DNA of 64,000 bases from an uncultured Oleispira sp. (GTDB lineage: Bacteria; Pseudomonadota; Gammaproteobacteria; Pseudomonadales; Oceanobacteraceae): contig CAJXUD010000002.1 in the NCBI GenBank assembly GCA_913061415.1, positions 248,001 through 312,000 of the forward strand, read 5' to 3'. Of the stretch, positions 9,527 to 18,970 are shown piece after piece. The notes under the pieces are model-generated. The model was not told the DNA's origin and ran no database searches. It saw only the letters and a list, made by a program, of their open reading frames with translations. Numbering within the stretch: the first letter of the stretch is position 1; each line of letters starts with the position of its first letter. Position numbers and translations under genes: made by a program.

Positions 9527-10039
9527 ATGAATACCAAATCTACCGACCCATTACGCTACATTGCAGGTTATGCGCCTGAACTGAAAGCTCAGATTCAAGC
9601 GATGATCGATAAGCAAACCTTGTCGGGCTATTTAGCCAAGAAGTATCCACAAGCCCACAATATCGCGAATGATAAATCGTTACGTACCTATGTGATGGAT
9701 TTGAAAAACGAATACATGAAAAAATCAGCCCCGCTGAGCAAAGTTGCCTTCGATAATAAAATTCATGTGGTAAACAATGCACTAGGTCTGCATTCTTACG
9801 TTTCACGAGTTCAGGGGGGAAAAACTAAAAGTAATAATGAAATTCGTATTGGCTCGGTGTTCAAAAAAGCCCCGGCGGCTTTTTTAGAAATGATCGTCGT
9901 GCATGAATTGGCGCACTTAAAAGAGAAAGACCATAACAAGGCTTTCTATCAACTTTGCCAACACATGCTACCCGACTACCACCAGCTTGAGTTCGATATG
10001 CGCTTATATTTGGTTCAACTAGAACTGAACACGGACTGA
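9527..10039 (+). CDS. YgjP-like / M48-type zinc metallopeptidase domain protein
   Basis: A 170-residue cytoplasmic protein with an HExxH zinc motif (VVHELAHLKEKDH). His126, Glu127 and His130 form the motif, and His136 is the likely third ligand, the arrangement of the YgjP/WLM metallopeptidase group. Downstream DYHQLEFDMRLYL is typical of the family C-terminus. No signal peptide is present. The biological substrate of this group is unknown. The ribosome binding site is weak, so translation may depend on coupling with the barrel gene ending 12 bases upstream. It converges with the RND operon at 10086. Confidence 0.82.
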   Translation: MNTKSTDPLRYIAGYAPELKAQIQAMIDKQTLSGYLAKKYPQAHNIANDKSLRTYVMDLKNEYMKKSAPLSKVAFDNKIHVVNNALGLHSYVSRVQGGKTKSNNEIRIGSVFKKAPAAFLEMIVVHELAHLKEKDHNKAFYQLCQHMLPDYHQLEFDMRLYLVQLELNTD

Positions 10040-10043
10040 ATAT

Positions 10044-10111
10044 TTAAGCGCCAGCTCACGTCAATCTAATGCTCACGATCATCGACTATTCACTGCGCAG
10101 TTGGCGCTTAA
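10044..10111. repeat. Inverted repeat spanning a convergent gene junction
   Basis: TTAAGCGCCA (10044-10053) and TGGCGCTTAA (10102-10111) are perfect 10-bp arms separated by 48 bases. The right arm lies inside the last codons of the RND permease gene. It may act as a weak transcription barrier between convergent genes, although no T-run follows it. Confidence 0.35.
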
Positions 10112-13100
10112 CTAAAAATTCACCTAATATCACATAAAATGCGGGCAGAATTAACAAGCAAACAAACGTCGTAAACAAGATACCAAAACCCAGCGATACC
10201 GCCATTGGCGTGATAAATTGCGCCTGACGCGAGGTTTCAAATACCATCGGTGCAAGGCCACCAAAAGTAGTCAGCGTGGTTAATAGAATCGGTCTAAAAC
10301 GCCTTACCCCTGCTTCCGTAATTGCATCAACAACCGACAAACCTTCCGCGACTTTTTTATTGGCATAATCGACCAAGATTAGACTGTCGTTCACTACCAC
10401 CCCTGCCAGCGCAACGATGCCCATAATACTCATCACCGATAGATCTTCGCCTAAGATCAAATGACCCAAGATGGCACCGACGGCCCCAAACGGAATAATC
10501 GCCATCACTAACATCGGCTGTGAATAACTTTTAAAAGGGATCGCGAGCAAACTATAAATTAGCAATAACGAAAACGCGCCATACAGCTTTAAACTATCCA
10601 CAGTTTCTTGAGTATCCGCCTGGCGCCCGCGAAAGCCCATTTCTATATTCGGATACTGAGCCTGCAGCTGAGGGAAAATATCGTCTCTCAAAACCGACAT
10701 GACACCGGGTATCATTCTTCTAGGTTCAACCTCCCCCGTAATAGTAATAATCTGATTGCCATCGCGACGGCGAATCTGCGACGGTGAAATTTGCTTATTT
10801 AAATTCGCAATATTCGCCAACGGTACATAGCCACCCGCCGGTGTTTGGATCAGTAAATTATTAATGTCCGTACCATACATTCGCTCTTCTAGTGGCAAAC
10901 GCACTAAGACCGTCACTTCATTACTATCACGCTGCTGACGAAGCGCACGTGCACCATATAAGGCATTACGCACCTGCCCAGATACGTCGCTGGCATTCAA
11001 ACCTAAGCTGCGTCCGGCTGCGTTTAATTCAATTTCCCACTGCGGCTTACCATTGGTATAGCTACTAGCAAGATCCACAACCCCCGATAGTGTCGCCATT
11101 TCGGCCATTAACGCTTCGCTTAAGGCAAGTGACTCAACGTTATTAGAGCCTTTTAACTCGATGGTTAATCCTGCGCCTCCTGATGGACCGCCTCCACGCT
11201 CGGCATCAAAGGTTAAGCTGCGAATACCGGGAATTTCTCCAATGGCTTCACGCCAACGACCCACCACCTCGTTCGCATCAATCGGCCGAACTTCGGTAGG
11301 GACCAAACGCGCTTCAATCTCAATACTCGAATCTGAGATATCCCCTTGCACACTAATCACTAAAGGTGTTCCTTCCGCTTCAATAGGGTCAGTCACTTCA
11401 CGTAATTTTTGTTCCAAATAATGGCGCACGTCTTTCGCCTCACTAAAAGGTGCATTCGCCGCAAGCTCAACTTTCGCCACAACAAACTCACCTTCTAAGC
11501 GCGGGAACATACTGAATCCCATACGCCCACTCATAGGGTACGATAAAACGACAATAGCAACCGCCACCGATGCCGCTAATACTAAGCTCGGTGATTTAAG
11601 GCATTTTTTGAGTATTGGTTTATAAGTCAGATGAATAAAATTATGTAATTTCTTATCCGCAGGCTTTTGAATGGCATTCATAAAACGACCAAACCGACCC
11701 GGCTTACTTCTTTCTAACGACGCCAAGTGAGTCGGTAAAATGAATAACGCTTCAATCCACGAAATAAGAAAACAACAGATAACAACAATCGGAATCGCCA
11801 AGAATAATTTACCCATCATACCCGGCAGGGCTAATAGCGGTAAAAAGGCGACGACGTTGGTCAAAATAGCAAAGGCTAACGGCACAGAAACTTCTTTCGC
11901 ACCAATGATCGCCGCATCTAAAAAGGGGATACCTTTTTGCATGTGTTCATAAATATTTTCACCGGCAATAATGGCATCATCCACCACAATACCCAGCGCA
12001 ATAATAAAAGCGAACATAGAGATCATATTGATCGACACATCAAACAACGGCAGCAAGAGCAAAGAACCTAAGAACGCCGTAGGAATTCCCATTGTTACCC
12101 AAAAGGCTAAACGGTATTCCAAAAAGACACTGAGTAAGCAAAGCACCAGTATTAGCCCAATGGTGGCATTTTTTAATAACAACCCAACTCGCTGCTGATA
12201 GGTTTCACCGTCATCATCAACCACAATAATTTCAATACCCGCAGGTAAGTCCAGTCGGATTTGATCAAGCTTTTCATACATAGCCGTAACAACCGTGGTC
12301 GGTGTTTGATCTTCGGCTCGATAGATTTTTAATGAAATAGCGGATTGTTCATCATAAGTCACCGAGCGGTTAGAGTCAGAAAAACCATCTTTAATCGTTG
12401 CCACATCGGATAACTGCACAAGTATGCCTGAAGCATCATGGCGCAATATAATATCTCTAAAATCAGATGCCCAATAACGGCGGTCATTTAACGTGACCAG
12501 AATTTCTCCACCTTCTGTACGCACACTGCCTGCCGATTGCTCAATCGCGTTGCGACCAATGATGTTAGCCACTTCTGTCAAGCTGAGGTTAAAGCGCTGT
12601 AAATTAGCTTGGCTAATTTCTATATGAACTTCTTCGCTAGGGGTTCCTCGCAGTTCGATGGTCGAAATTTCATCAGCGGTTAATAACTGATCCTTAACTT
12701 CCTCGGACAGATGCTTAAGCTCTAATAAAGACACATCGCCATAAATCGCTAAGGTCGCCACATCAATCGAGCGACTCGCTAACTTAATAATCGGCTTTTC
12801 TGTTTCAAGCGGGAACGTTGTAATACGACTCACCGCTTGCTCAATATCTTGATAAGCCCGCTGCCGATCTACACCATTAATCAGTTCAAGTATTACCCGA
12901 CCACTGCTGGCGCTCGCAACCGAGCTAACATCTTTAATGCCATCAAGCGCGGCGACTTCATTTTCAATCGGCAGAATAATCGCTTGTTCTATTTCCGCAG
13001 GCGTTGCCCCCGCATAAGCTACATCAACAATAACGGTATCGGCGTCATAGCTAGGAATGAATTCTTTTTTAATTGTCAGCGACATCAAAAAGCCACCAAT

Positions 13101-13190
13101 AATCAATAACGCCATAAACAAGTTAGGCGCTACGCCATGGCGCGCCATCCAAGCAACGGGGCCACGATGCAAGCTAGGTTCTCGATTCAT
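10086..13190 (-). CDS. RND efflux permease (AcrB/HAE-type), tripartite operon
   Basis: A 1034-residue proton-driven exporter with normal RND length and architecture. TM1 is at about 22-40 (NLFMALLIIGGFLMSL). The TM4 proton-relay motif is GIVVDDAIIAGENIYEH (about 400) and the TM10 motif is GVVVNDSLILVDYANKK (about 933). Its ATG overlaps the adaptor's TAA by one base (TAATG), and a TolC-like outer-membrane factor precedes the adaptor, so all three parts of an envelope-spanning pump are encoded here. There is no adjacent regulator. The substrate is unknown; sequence style is closer to the large uncharacterised HAE groups of marine bacteria than to AcrB/MexB. Confidence 0.92.
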   Translation of the reverse strand: MNREPSLHRGPVAWMARHGVAPNLFMALLIIGGFLMSLTIKKEFIPSYDADTVIVDVAYAGATPAEIEQAIILPIENEVAALDGIKDVSSVASASSGRVILELINGVDRQRAYQDIEQAVSRITTFPLETEKPIIKLASRSIDVATLAIYGDVSLLELKHLSEEVKDQLLTADEISTIELRGTPSEEVHIEISQANLQRFNLSLTEVANIIGRNAIEQSAGSVRTEGGEILVTLNDRRYWASDFRDIILRHDASGILVQLSDVATIKDGFSDSNRSVTYDEQSAISLKIYRAEDQTPTTVVTAMYEKLDQIRLDLPAGIEIIVVDDDGETYQQRVGLLLKNATIGLILVLCLLSVFLEYRLAFWVTMGIPTAFLGSLLLLPLFDVSINMISMFAFIIALGIVVDDAIIAGENIYEHMQKGIPFLDAAIIGAKEVSVPLAFAILTNVVAFLPLLALPGMMGKLFLAIPIVVICCFLISWIEALFILPTHLASLERSKPGRFGRFMNAIQKPADKKLHNFIHLTYKPILKKCLKSPSLVLAASVAVAIVVLSYPMSGRMGFSMFPRLEGEFVVAKVELAANAPFSEAKDVRHYLEQKLREVTDPIEAEGTPLVISVQGDISDSSIEIEARLVPTEVRPIDANEVVGRWREAIGEIPGIRSLTFDAERGGGPSGGAGLTIELKGSNNVESLALSEALMAEMATLSGVVDLASSYTNGKPQWEIELNAAGRSLGLNASDVSGQVRNALYGARALRQQRDSNEVTVLVRLPLEERMYGTDINNLLIQTPAGGYVPLANIANLNKQISPSQIRRRDGNQIITITGEVEPRRMIPGVMSVLRDDIFPQLQAQYPNIEMGFRGRQADTQETVDSLKLYGAFSLLLIYSLLAIPFKSYSQPMLVMAIIPFGAVGAILGHLILGEDLSVMSIMGIVALAGVVVNDSLILVDYANKKVAEGLSVVDAITEAGVRRFRPILLTTLTTFGGLAPMVFETSRQAQFITPMAVSLGFGILFTTFVCLLILPAFYVILGEFLVKRQLRSE

Positions 13191-14356
13191 TATTTCTTCC
13201 CACGCTGAGTTGAGACTCGAACCGGTGTGCCTTCTGTCACCACGCCTAGATTACTATTTAATAAACTATCACCTGCCATAAAACCGCTTTCTATCCAGGT
13301 TTTATCACGGCTTTGATAAATAACCTTAGGGCTACGTTTAAACAATTTATTATCGTTCACGACCCATACCTTGCCATCGTCTTTAAGGTATTTATTTTCA
13401 ATAACAAAGGCATTTTCAATCGTATCGGCAAATAATAAAACATCCACGTAGCTGCCAATTAATAAAGCGCTGCTATCGGGATTTTTAATAGAAATTAGAA
13501 TTTTTGCTTGGCGATCTTTGGCATCAACCTCCACTAAGCTGTGCAGCACTTCGGCTTCGCGCTGATGGTTACCCGAAGTAATAACAACAGGCTTTGATCG
13601 ATCTAGAATCAATAAAAACTGCTGTGGTACTTTTACCTGCAACCAAAACTCATCGGTCGACACCACATCAAACAACATACTACCGGAATTCACTTGGCTG
13701 CCATTATTAATGCTGCGGCTAATTATTTGCCCTTTAAAAGGCATACGAATATCAGTACGTTCAAGTTTCAATTTTGCCAAGGCCAAATTTACTTGAGCAG
13801 TTTTTAAACCCGCTTCAGCAGCGGCTATTTGAGGCTTTCTTAATACCAGTGCATTATTTTTAAGCTCTGTCTTTAATTGGCCTTTAGCTAAGTCGTATTC
13901 TTCTTTGGCTAATTGGGCCTGCCCTTTCTCTAAGTCTAAAGACGCTTGAGCCTGAATCACCGCGGCCTGCTGTTGCTGAACCTGTAATTGATAATCGTGT
14001 TGTTCAATGGAAGCCAGCCTTTGGTCTTCGGCCAAAATTGCGCCGGGCACAGCGTGCGTCTCAAGTTGTTCAATTCGTCCGGCGACTTGAGCACTGAGCT
14101 GAACTCTCTGCGCCGCAGACACTTCACCGCCGCCCTGCCACTGAGGACGTAACGTGACGCGTTTAAGTTCAAGAATTTCAACCAAGCGTACTTGTTTAAC
14201 CTCTTCACCACGCTGAGGTTTAGGCGCCGTTTTATAAATGACTGCAGCGATAATTAAACCGATGAGTAATATAAACAGTAAAAGAAAAGCCTTTTTCAAG
14301 CCGCCGCTTCCTTCGTTATGGTTGCCTTCGTTATGGTTGCTATTAATGTTACTCAT
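13190..14356 (-). CDS. RND efflux periplasmic adaptor subunit
   Basis: A membrane-fusion protein of 388 residues from the chosen start. An N-terminal membrane anchor (AFLLLFILLIGLIIAAVIY) replaces a cleavable signal. The first lipoyl half (VQLSAQVAGRIEQLETHAVPG) is followed by a Gln/Ala/Leu-rich alpha-hairpin (about 115-195) and the second half (TDIRMPFKGQIISRSINNGSQV). Beta-barrel and membrane-proximal domains follow. I place the start at the ATG 14356-14354 (MSNINSN), which overlaps the upstream stop by 8 bases and has a G-rich binding site; an upstream in-frame GTG at 14368 is less likely. A short Asn/His/Glu/Gly repeat (NHNEGNHNEG) precedes the membrane segment. Confidence 0.88.
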   Translation of the reverse strand: MSNINSNHNEGNHNEGSGGLKKAFLLLFILLIGLIIAAVIYKTAPKPQRGEEVKQVRLVEILELKRVTLRPQWQGGGEVSAAQRVQLSAQVAGRIEQLETHAVPGAILAEDQRLASIEQHDYQLQVQQQQAAVIQAQASLDLEKGQAQLAKEEYDLAKGQLKTELKNNALVLRKPQIAAAEAGLKTAQVNLALAKLKLERTDIRMPFKGQIISRSINNGSQVNSGSMLFDVVSTDEFWLQVKVPQQFLLILDRSKPVVITSGNHQREAEVLHSLVEVDAKDRQAKILISIKNPDSSALLIGSYVDVLLFADTIENAFVIENKYLKDDGKVWVVNDNKLFKRSPKVIYQSRDKTWIESGFMAGDSLLNSNLGVVTEGTPVRVSTQRGKK

Positions 14357-15851
14357 CTTCATCCCCACCCTCGATGACCTTGTCTATGCTAAATCGACCA
14401 TGACTTAATGATGTTAATAGCTGTATCCGGTATTTTAATTGTTGGTAGTCGGCGGCGAGTACTTGTCGTTCAAGCTGCAACGTTTGTTGTTGGTTCGTTA
14501 ATAACGACAAGAAGTCTCCGGCCCCATTACTGTAACGCTGAGTTAAATATTGCTGAGTTTTATTCGCTAACTGCAACTGCAATTCTAAGCTCTTGGATAA
14601 TAAGAACTGTTGAGTTTCATTAATCAGTCCTTGCTCTATTTCTTGCATAGCAGTCAACATAACCTGCTGGTAGTTCGCCACGGCTTCTTCAACAACCGCT
14701 TGATTGCGACGCACTTCTGCTTGTAAGTTATCACCATCGATTAATGGCACCGCTAAGCCTGCAATCAAGTTAGTCATCCAGTTATTTAAAATATCGCTGG
14801 GCGTATCGACCGCACTGACATAAGACGCAGATAACGTAAATCTAGGATAACGATTAGACTGAGCGACATGTAAACCCGCCTGTGCGGCTAGGATTTGAGC
14901 ATAGGCTTGCTTAACATCAGGGCGTTGATGCAAAGCCTCACTAGTGACTTGAGCAATGGGGTCTGTAAAACGTGGAATTTGGTAGGGCTCTGGCATCGTT
15001 TTAGCAGAAACTTGATCAACACTCACGGTACCGATCCATAGCGCGAGCTGCTGTTTATAAATGGCCAGTGCAGTTTCGCTACCGATGATGTCGCTATTAA
15101 TCGATTCTAGCAGCTGTTCTTGCTGCCACATATCAGACGCATTGACCTTGCCTCTTAAGTAGCGCCCTCGAATCACCTCCAAAGCGTTTTTAATACGCGC
15201 TTGCTGCTGACCCAATAATAACAACTGCTGGCTTTCTTGAAGACTGCCATACCACGCCAATGCAACCTGACTCACCACGGTATTGGTTTGGATATTCTTA
15301 GCGGCACGACTGGCATTCAACTGCTGCAATGCTTGCTCGTCTAAACTGTCGATACGTCCCCAAAAATCCAGCTCATAACTGGCACTTAACCCCAATTGCC
15401 ATTGGTCTTTGGTGGTGCCATCTTGCTGTAAACCATCTTGCCACTGGCGAGATTGTTGGGCCGTTAACTGAACATTTGGAGTTTTGCTACTGCCTGCTTG
15501 GTCCCAGCGGGATTGGCTTTGCTTAATGCGCGCGAGCGATGCTTGAAGGCTGTAGTTATTGGCCAGCGCTTGGTCGATTAGTCCGTTTAATTGCGGGTCT
15601 GAAAAATCACGCCACCACTTATCCACAACGTGCTTATTAGAGCCAGAATCCGACTCTGACCCTGGATCTGACTCTGACCCTGAGTCTAAACTTTCTATAC
15701 CGGATATCGCGCTTGTCGCTGTAAACGCCGGGCTTAATGGAATGTCTTTCACGGCCTTTACAGCCGAAGATTGAGTACTGGCACAGGCACTCAATAAGAG
15801 TGAAAGGACTAGCGTAAAAGGGACAGGCATCTTTTTATTAATAATAATCAT
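14349..15851 (-). CDS. Outer-membrane efflux lipoprotein (TolC/NodT family)
   Basis: The outer-membrane channel of the tripartite pump, about 500 residues. A lipoprotein signal is evident: from the ATG at 15851 the lipobox LLLSAC places the acylated Cys at residue 23. Two OEP repeats follow, with typical coiled-coil segments (NYSLQASLARIKQSQSRWDQAG and RPDVKQAYAQILAAQAGLHVAQ as landmarks, described in part). Between the lipidation site and the first domain lies a Gly/Ser/Glu/Asp spacer with the repeat GSESDPGSESDSGS. It is the first gene of the operon, followed by the adaptor with an 8-base overlap and then the permease. A Fur-box-like sequence covers the start codon. Confidence 0.88.
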   Translation of the reverse strand: MIIINKKMPVPFTLVLSLLLSACASTQSSAVKAVKDIPLSPAFTATSAISGIESLDSGSESDPGSESDSGSNKHVVDKWWRDFSDPQLNGLIDQALANNYSLQASLARIKQSQSRWDQAGSSKTPNVQLTAQQSRQWQDGLQQDGTTKDQWQLGLSASYELDFWGRIDSLDEQALQQLNASRAAKNIQTNTVVSQVALAWYGSLQESQQLLLLGQQQARIKNALEVIRGRYLRGKVNASDMWQQEQLLESINSDIIGSETALAIYKQQLALWIGTVSVDQVSAKTMPEPYQIPRFTDPIAQVTSEALHQRPDVKQAYAQILAAQAGLHVAQSNRYPRFTLSASYVSAVDTPSDILNNWMTNLIAGLAVPLIDGDNLQAEVRRNQAVVEEAVANYQQVMLTAMQEIEQGLINETQQFLLSKSLELQLQLANKTQQYLTQRYSNGAGDFLSLLTNQQQTLQLERQVLAADYQQLKYRIQLLTSLSHGRFSIDKVIEGGDEDE

Positions 15852-15855
15852 TCTC
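15837..15855 (-). promoter_or_regulatory. Fur-box-like sequence over the efflux operon start
   Basis: On the minus strand GAGAATGATTATTATTAAT matches 14 of the 19 positions of the classical Fur consensus by hand alignment. It covers the likely start codon of the outer-membrane factor. A real Fur site here would tie the pump to iron status, for example siderophore export. The AT-rich background makes a chance match possible. Confidence 0.35.
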
Positions 15856-16051
15856 AACTTAAATTATGCAGTGACAATAACATCCGGAATAGCAACCAAG
15901 ATACTTTTTACTCTATTTTAAACAGTATTTTTTACTGTTTTACTAAAATCTGAATTTTGCTGACGCTTATTGACATTTTTATCGAGTTTTATAGAAGCAT
16001 TAGATTCAAATTTAAGCATAAGTTCAGATAAAATAACGTCAAAATACGGCC

Positions 16052-16087
16052 ATAAAAAAAGGCCATACTCATATCCAGTATAGCCTT
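16052..16087 (-). terminator. Rho-independent terminator after the outer-membrane protein gene
   Basis: AAGGC-c-ATACT (16059-16069) pairs with AGTAT-a-GCCTT (16077-16087), leaving one internal mismatch. On the minus strand the stem is followed by a run of seven T. It lies 28 bases after the stop of the gene ending at 16116 and should end the transcript coming from the TetR/MMPL side. Confidence 0.82.
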
Positions 16088-16115
16088 CTCATTTTTCATT
16101 CAAGTACTGAACGAA

Positions 16116-17369
16116 TCAATAATAATAATTCAAGCTAACCAGCACATAATCATCGCGTTTAAAGGTATGACTTATATTTTCAACATCGTCTGACATTAAG
16201 ATAAAGGCATCCACGTTGACCGTAAGACCAGCCCCAACTCGCGTTGCATATTCTAACACTAGGCTTTGGGTATTAGCATGATCTAAGTCTTGGCTTATAC
16301 CGGCTAGTAGCTCACTCGACGCCGCATCATTAAACGCAAGTCGGCTGCCTAAGAAAATATCGTTTTGGCCATTGGCGATACTCGCATCTTGACGAGAATC
16401 ATACTGATATTCAGCTAATACTCCCCAATCCCAGACCGTTTCGAACGGACCATAAAAGGTATATTCAAAGCCACCCGTCGCGGCGCTATAGTCTGTAATA
16501 CCAAAGTCTGTTTGAGTTAATGCTCCAAGATCATCAAACTGGCTTTTTACAGAATCATCATAACTGCGATAAATGGCCTCTAATTTCCACAACCAAGAAT
16601 CTAGTGTTGCTTGCAAATCAAAAGCTACCTGATTGATTTGCGCATAATAAGGGACCGCTTCCGTAAAGGTATTATTAAGGGTAAAAATAGGATCTCGGCT
16701 AGTACCGTTGAACCACGATACACCTAGATCATAGTCATCAATGGTATGATTCCAACGCAACGCATAATCGACATGGGCATCTTCTTCTGCCGCTTGGTAT
16801 TGCGCAGTATTAGAGTCGATAGGTAAAGATGCCCTAAAGCGCCCATCTTCTCCAGGGAATGTACGCTCGCGGAAACCCGGTAAAATAAAGCCCGTTACCG
16901 TACCCCAATCTCGAATGGCCGTTAACTTAATCATTGGCTGGCCGAGTTTATCTTCACCATCTGGCGCTTCTACAAAATCAGTCTGGTTAACAATATCCAC
17001 CAAATGCTGTGATTCAGTAACGCCCCAATAGACCTTTGAGATACCCGCCGTTATTTCCCAATCATCACCATAGCTCATCCACGAAAGTTCGCGAATATCC
17101 ATATGTGTGCGTTCTTCGTCGGCACTATCAATACGCCCATACGGTTTAAACACAATCGTATGTTCACCCTCGGCCAACGACCAAACCATTTCGGGTTCTG
17201 CGGTCAAACCGATTTGACGATCCGCTTGCTCACTGCTTGCGGTATTGAACTGGCCTTTTTCAAAGTGCTCACGCCATTCAAGCCCAACATAACCACTGAT
17301 TTCAAACTCTGCCGCGTGCGCTACGTTCGCAGCCAGTAGCGCACTCATCATTAAATACTTTTTATTCAT
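16116..17369 (-). CDS. Outer-membrane beta-barrel protein, MMPL-operon associated
   Basis: A 417-residue secreted protein with a clean signal peptide (MNKKYLMMSALLAANVAHA, cleavage before AEFEISGYVGLEWR). It has many alternating strands rich in Trp, Tyr and Asp, and ends in DYVLVSLNYYY with an aromatic C-terminus as in outer-membrane barrels. I infer a porin-like barrel of about 16 strands, but no named family was recognised with certainty. It is the last gene of a same-strand series (TetR, MMPL exporter, LolA-like protein, this gene). The set suggests inner-membrane export, periplasmic lipid or lipoprotein carriage and an outer-membrane partner. Confidence 0.75.
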   Translation of the reverse strand: MNKKYLMMSALLAANVAHAAEFEISGYVGLEWREHFEKGQFNTASSEQADRQIGLTAEPEMVWSLAEGEHTIVFKPYGRIDSADEERTHMDIRELSWMSYGDDWEITAGISKVYWGVTESQHLVDIVNQTDFVEAPDGEDKLGQPMIKLTAIRDWGTVTGFILPGFRERTFPGEDGRFRASLPIDSNTAQYQAAEEDAHVDYALRWNHTIDDYDLGVSWFNGTSRDPIFTLNNTFTEAVPYYAQINQVAFDLQATLDSWLWKLEAIYRSYDDSVKSQFDDLGALTQTDFGITDYSAATGGFEYTFYGPFETVWDWGVLAEYQYDSRQDASIANGQNDIFLGSRLAFNDAASSELLAGISQDLDHANTQSLVLEYATRVGAGLTVNVDAFILMSDDVENISHTFKRDDYVLVSLNYYY

Positions 17370-17428
17370 GACTCACCCATTAAAAATCCTATACACTTTT
17401 ATTGAATAGATCGGCACTATTCATAATA

Positions 17429-18244
17429 TTAACGTGCACGTTTTAAGGTCGCTTTATTAAAGTCAGAATCTTTGAGGCCGGTCTTAAACTCTAGAGTCAG
17501 AGTATTCAATTCCGTACTCTTTTTGGTTTGATGATTAACCATATCCATCTTCATCGGACGCCAGTACTTATCTAAATACAGTTTATGATCTGACAAGGTT
17601 AAGGTTTTTAATAATGATTTTTTGCGGTCATAAAAGTCGACTTTCTGTCCACGAAAGTGCTCTTTATCGACCCAGGCAACTTGGCGGGTATAGCCTGAGT
17701 TTTTATCCGTTGGAATTTGTTCAACTTTATAGCATTCGATGCCATTAACCGTTTCTTCGGCCAACAACTTGAACGAGTACTTACCAATCTCGAACGAACT
17801 CAAATCTTCATAGGCAAATTCACTGCCCATAAAAGGACCGGATTTGTTACGCGAAGAAATACGCTTAACACGTTTTAAGGCAGGTAAATACAGCCATTGA
17901 TCATCAGACTTATCAACGTGAGAGAAGTTTAAAAACGCCGTTCCTTTCACATCTTTTGGTTTATCAAAAATGGTTAAGCCTTTATCACCATCATCGCTCA
18001 CTTCTAACGATTGCATACGCATTTCACGAATACTTTCTTCACCCTGAGAATTACGTAACGTCATAACCACGCTAGAAGCCGAGTCACCCCAGCCAATATC
18101 ACGAGACTTACGTTCTTTCGCAATGGCCAAGCCTTGCTCTTCTGGCGACAAGCCAGCAAGGTTAAGCTCTGCCTGAACATTGATACCCGACATTAATGCA
18201 ACGGCCGTTGCCATTGATGCGGTTAGTTTTGTTAATGCATTCAT
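17429..18244 (-). CDS. LolA-like outer membrane lipoprotein-sorting protein
   Basis: A 271-residue periplasmic protein with a signal peptide (cleavage near NVQAELNLAG). The rest is a LolA-like half-barrel as found in the 'outer membrane lipoprotein-sorting protein' family adjacent to MMPL exporters (landmarks: DQWLYLPALKRVKRISS, GSEFAYEDLSSF, WRPMKMDMVN). This family differs from housekeeping LolA and is thought to carry lipids or lipidated cargo for the neighbouring RND/MMPL protein. The gene sits 36 bases after the MMPL open frame and 59 bases before the outer-membrane gene, so they form one operon. The cargo is not known. Confidence 0.85.
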   Translation of the reverse strand: MNALTKLTASMATAVALMSGINVQAELNLAGLSPEEQGLAIAKERKSRDIGWGDSASSVVMTLRNSQGEESIREMRMQSLEVSDDGDKGLTIFDKPKDVKGTAFLNFSHVDKSDDQWLYLPALKRVKRISSRNKSGPFMGSEFAYEDLSSFEIGKYSFKLLAEETVNGIECYKVEQIPTDKNSGYTRQVAWVDKEHFRGQKVDFYDRKKSLLKTLTLSDHKLYLDKYWRPMKMDMVNHQTKKSTELNTLTLEFKTGLKDSDFNKATLKRAR

Positions 18245-18280
18245 AAGATAACTCCTACTTTTATATTTATTATCGTTTTT

Positions 18281-18940
18281 TTATTTAATATCGTTTTTAT
18301 TTAACGCTTTTTTGAGAACAAGAACTTCATCCTGATCATCCTTATCGGTAAGCAGTAAAAAAGCCGGCAAAAATAAGAAATCAACAACCAAGGCAACAAA
18401 GATAATAATTGCTGTGGCCATTCCCATATCGGCATTCAATCTAAAGGCCGAGAAGGTTAATAACGAGAAGCCTGTGCACAATACTAAGGTCGTAATGGTC
18501 ATGGCTCTGCCAACGCTTGAGAAGGCATAACGTATTGCCTGCTCTGTATTTTTTCCGTCATTACGAGCGCGTTGATATTTACTTAAGAAGTGTACGGTAT
18601 CATCAACAATAATACCGAGTGTCATTGAGACAACAACCGATAATCCAAGGTTTATTTCACCCGATATTAATGCCCAAATACCAAAACCCACTGCAGCTGG
18701 GCCTATATTAGGAATTAAGCTAATCATCCCTAAGCGGAACGAACGCAAGGCAACAATCAGCAACGCCGAAATCAAGAACATCGCTAACGTCATACTGATA
18801 ATCATGCTGTCCATATTGGTCTCTCCAATATGAGCAAACATCAGTCCCGAGCTCGATGCCGTGATACGAACATGGGGCGCATGCGAAGCAAACCAGGTCA
18901 TCGCTCGCTCTTCTAGAGCCACATATTCTTTACTGCCCAA
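18281..18940 (-). CDS. MMPL/RND exporter, C-terminal part (split by in-frame stop)
   Basis: A 219-codon open frame covering the C-terminal membrane half of an MMPL-type exporter. It includes segments MIISMTLAMFLISALLIVAL and LGMISLIPNIGPAAVGFGIW, the conserved GIIVDDTVHFLSKY motif, and the final DFLFLPAFLLL. The open reading continues upstream of the listed TTG start, in frame, to the TAA at 18973-18971 that ends the first part, through residues STRIVSTLENLGSKEYV, which look like ordinary MMPL sequence. This half has no ribosome binding site of its own, so it is probably a fragment unless the stop is read through. Confidence 0.75.
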   Translation of the reverse strand: MGSKEYVALEERAMTWFASHAPHVRITASSSGLMFAHIGETNMDSMIISMTLAMFLISALLIVALRSFRLGMISLIPNIGPAAVGFGIWALISGEINLGLSVVVSMTLGIIVDDTVHFLSKYQRARNDGKNTEQAIRYAFSSVGRAMTITTLVLCTGFSLLTFSAFRLNADMGMATAIIIFVALVVDFLFLPAFLLLTDKDDQDEVLVLKKALNKNDIK

Positions 18941-18970
18941 GTTTTCTAAGGTACTGACAATACGAGTAGA

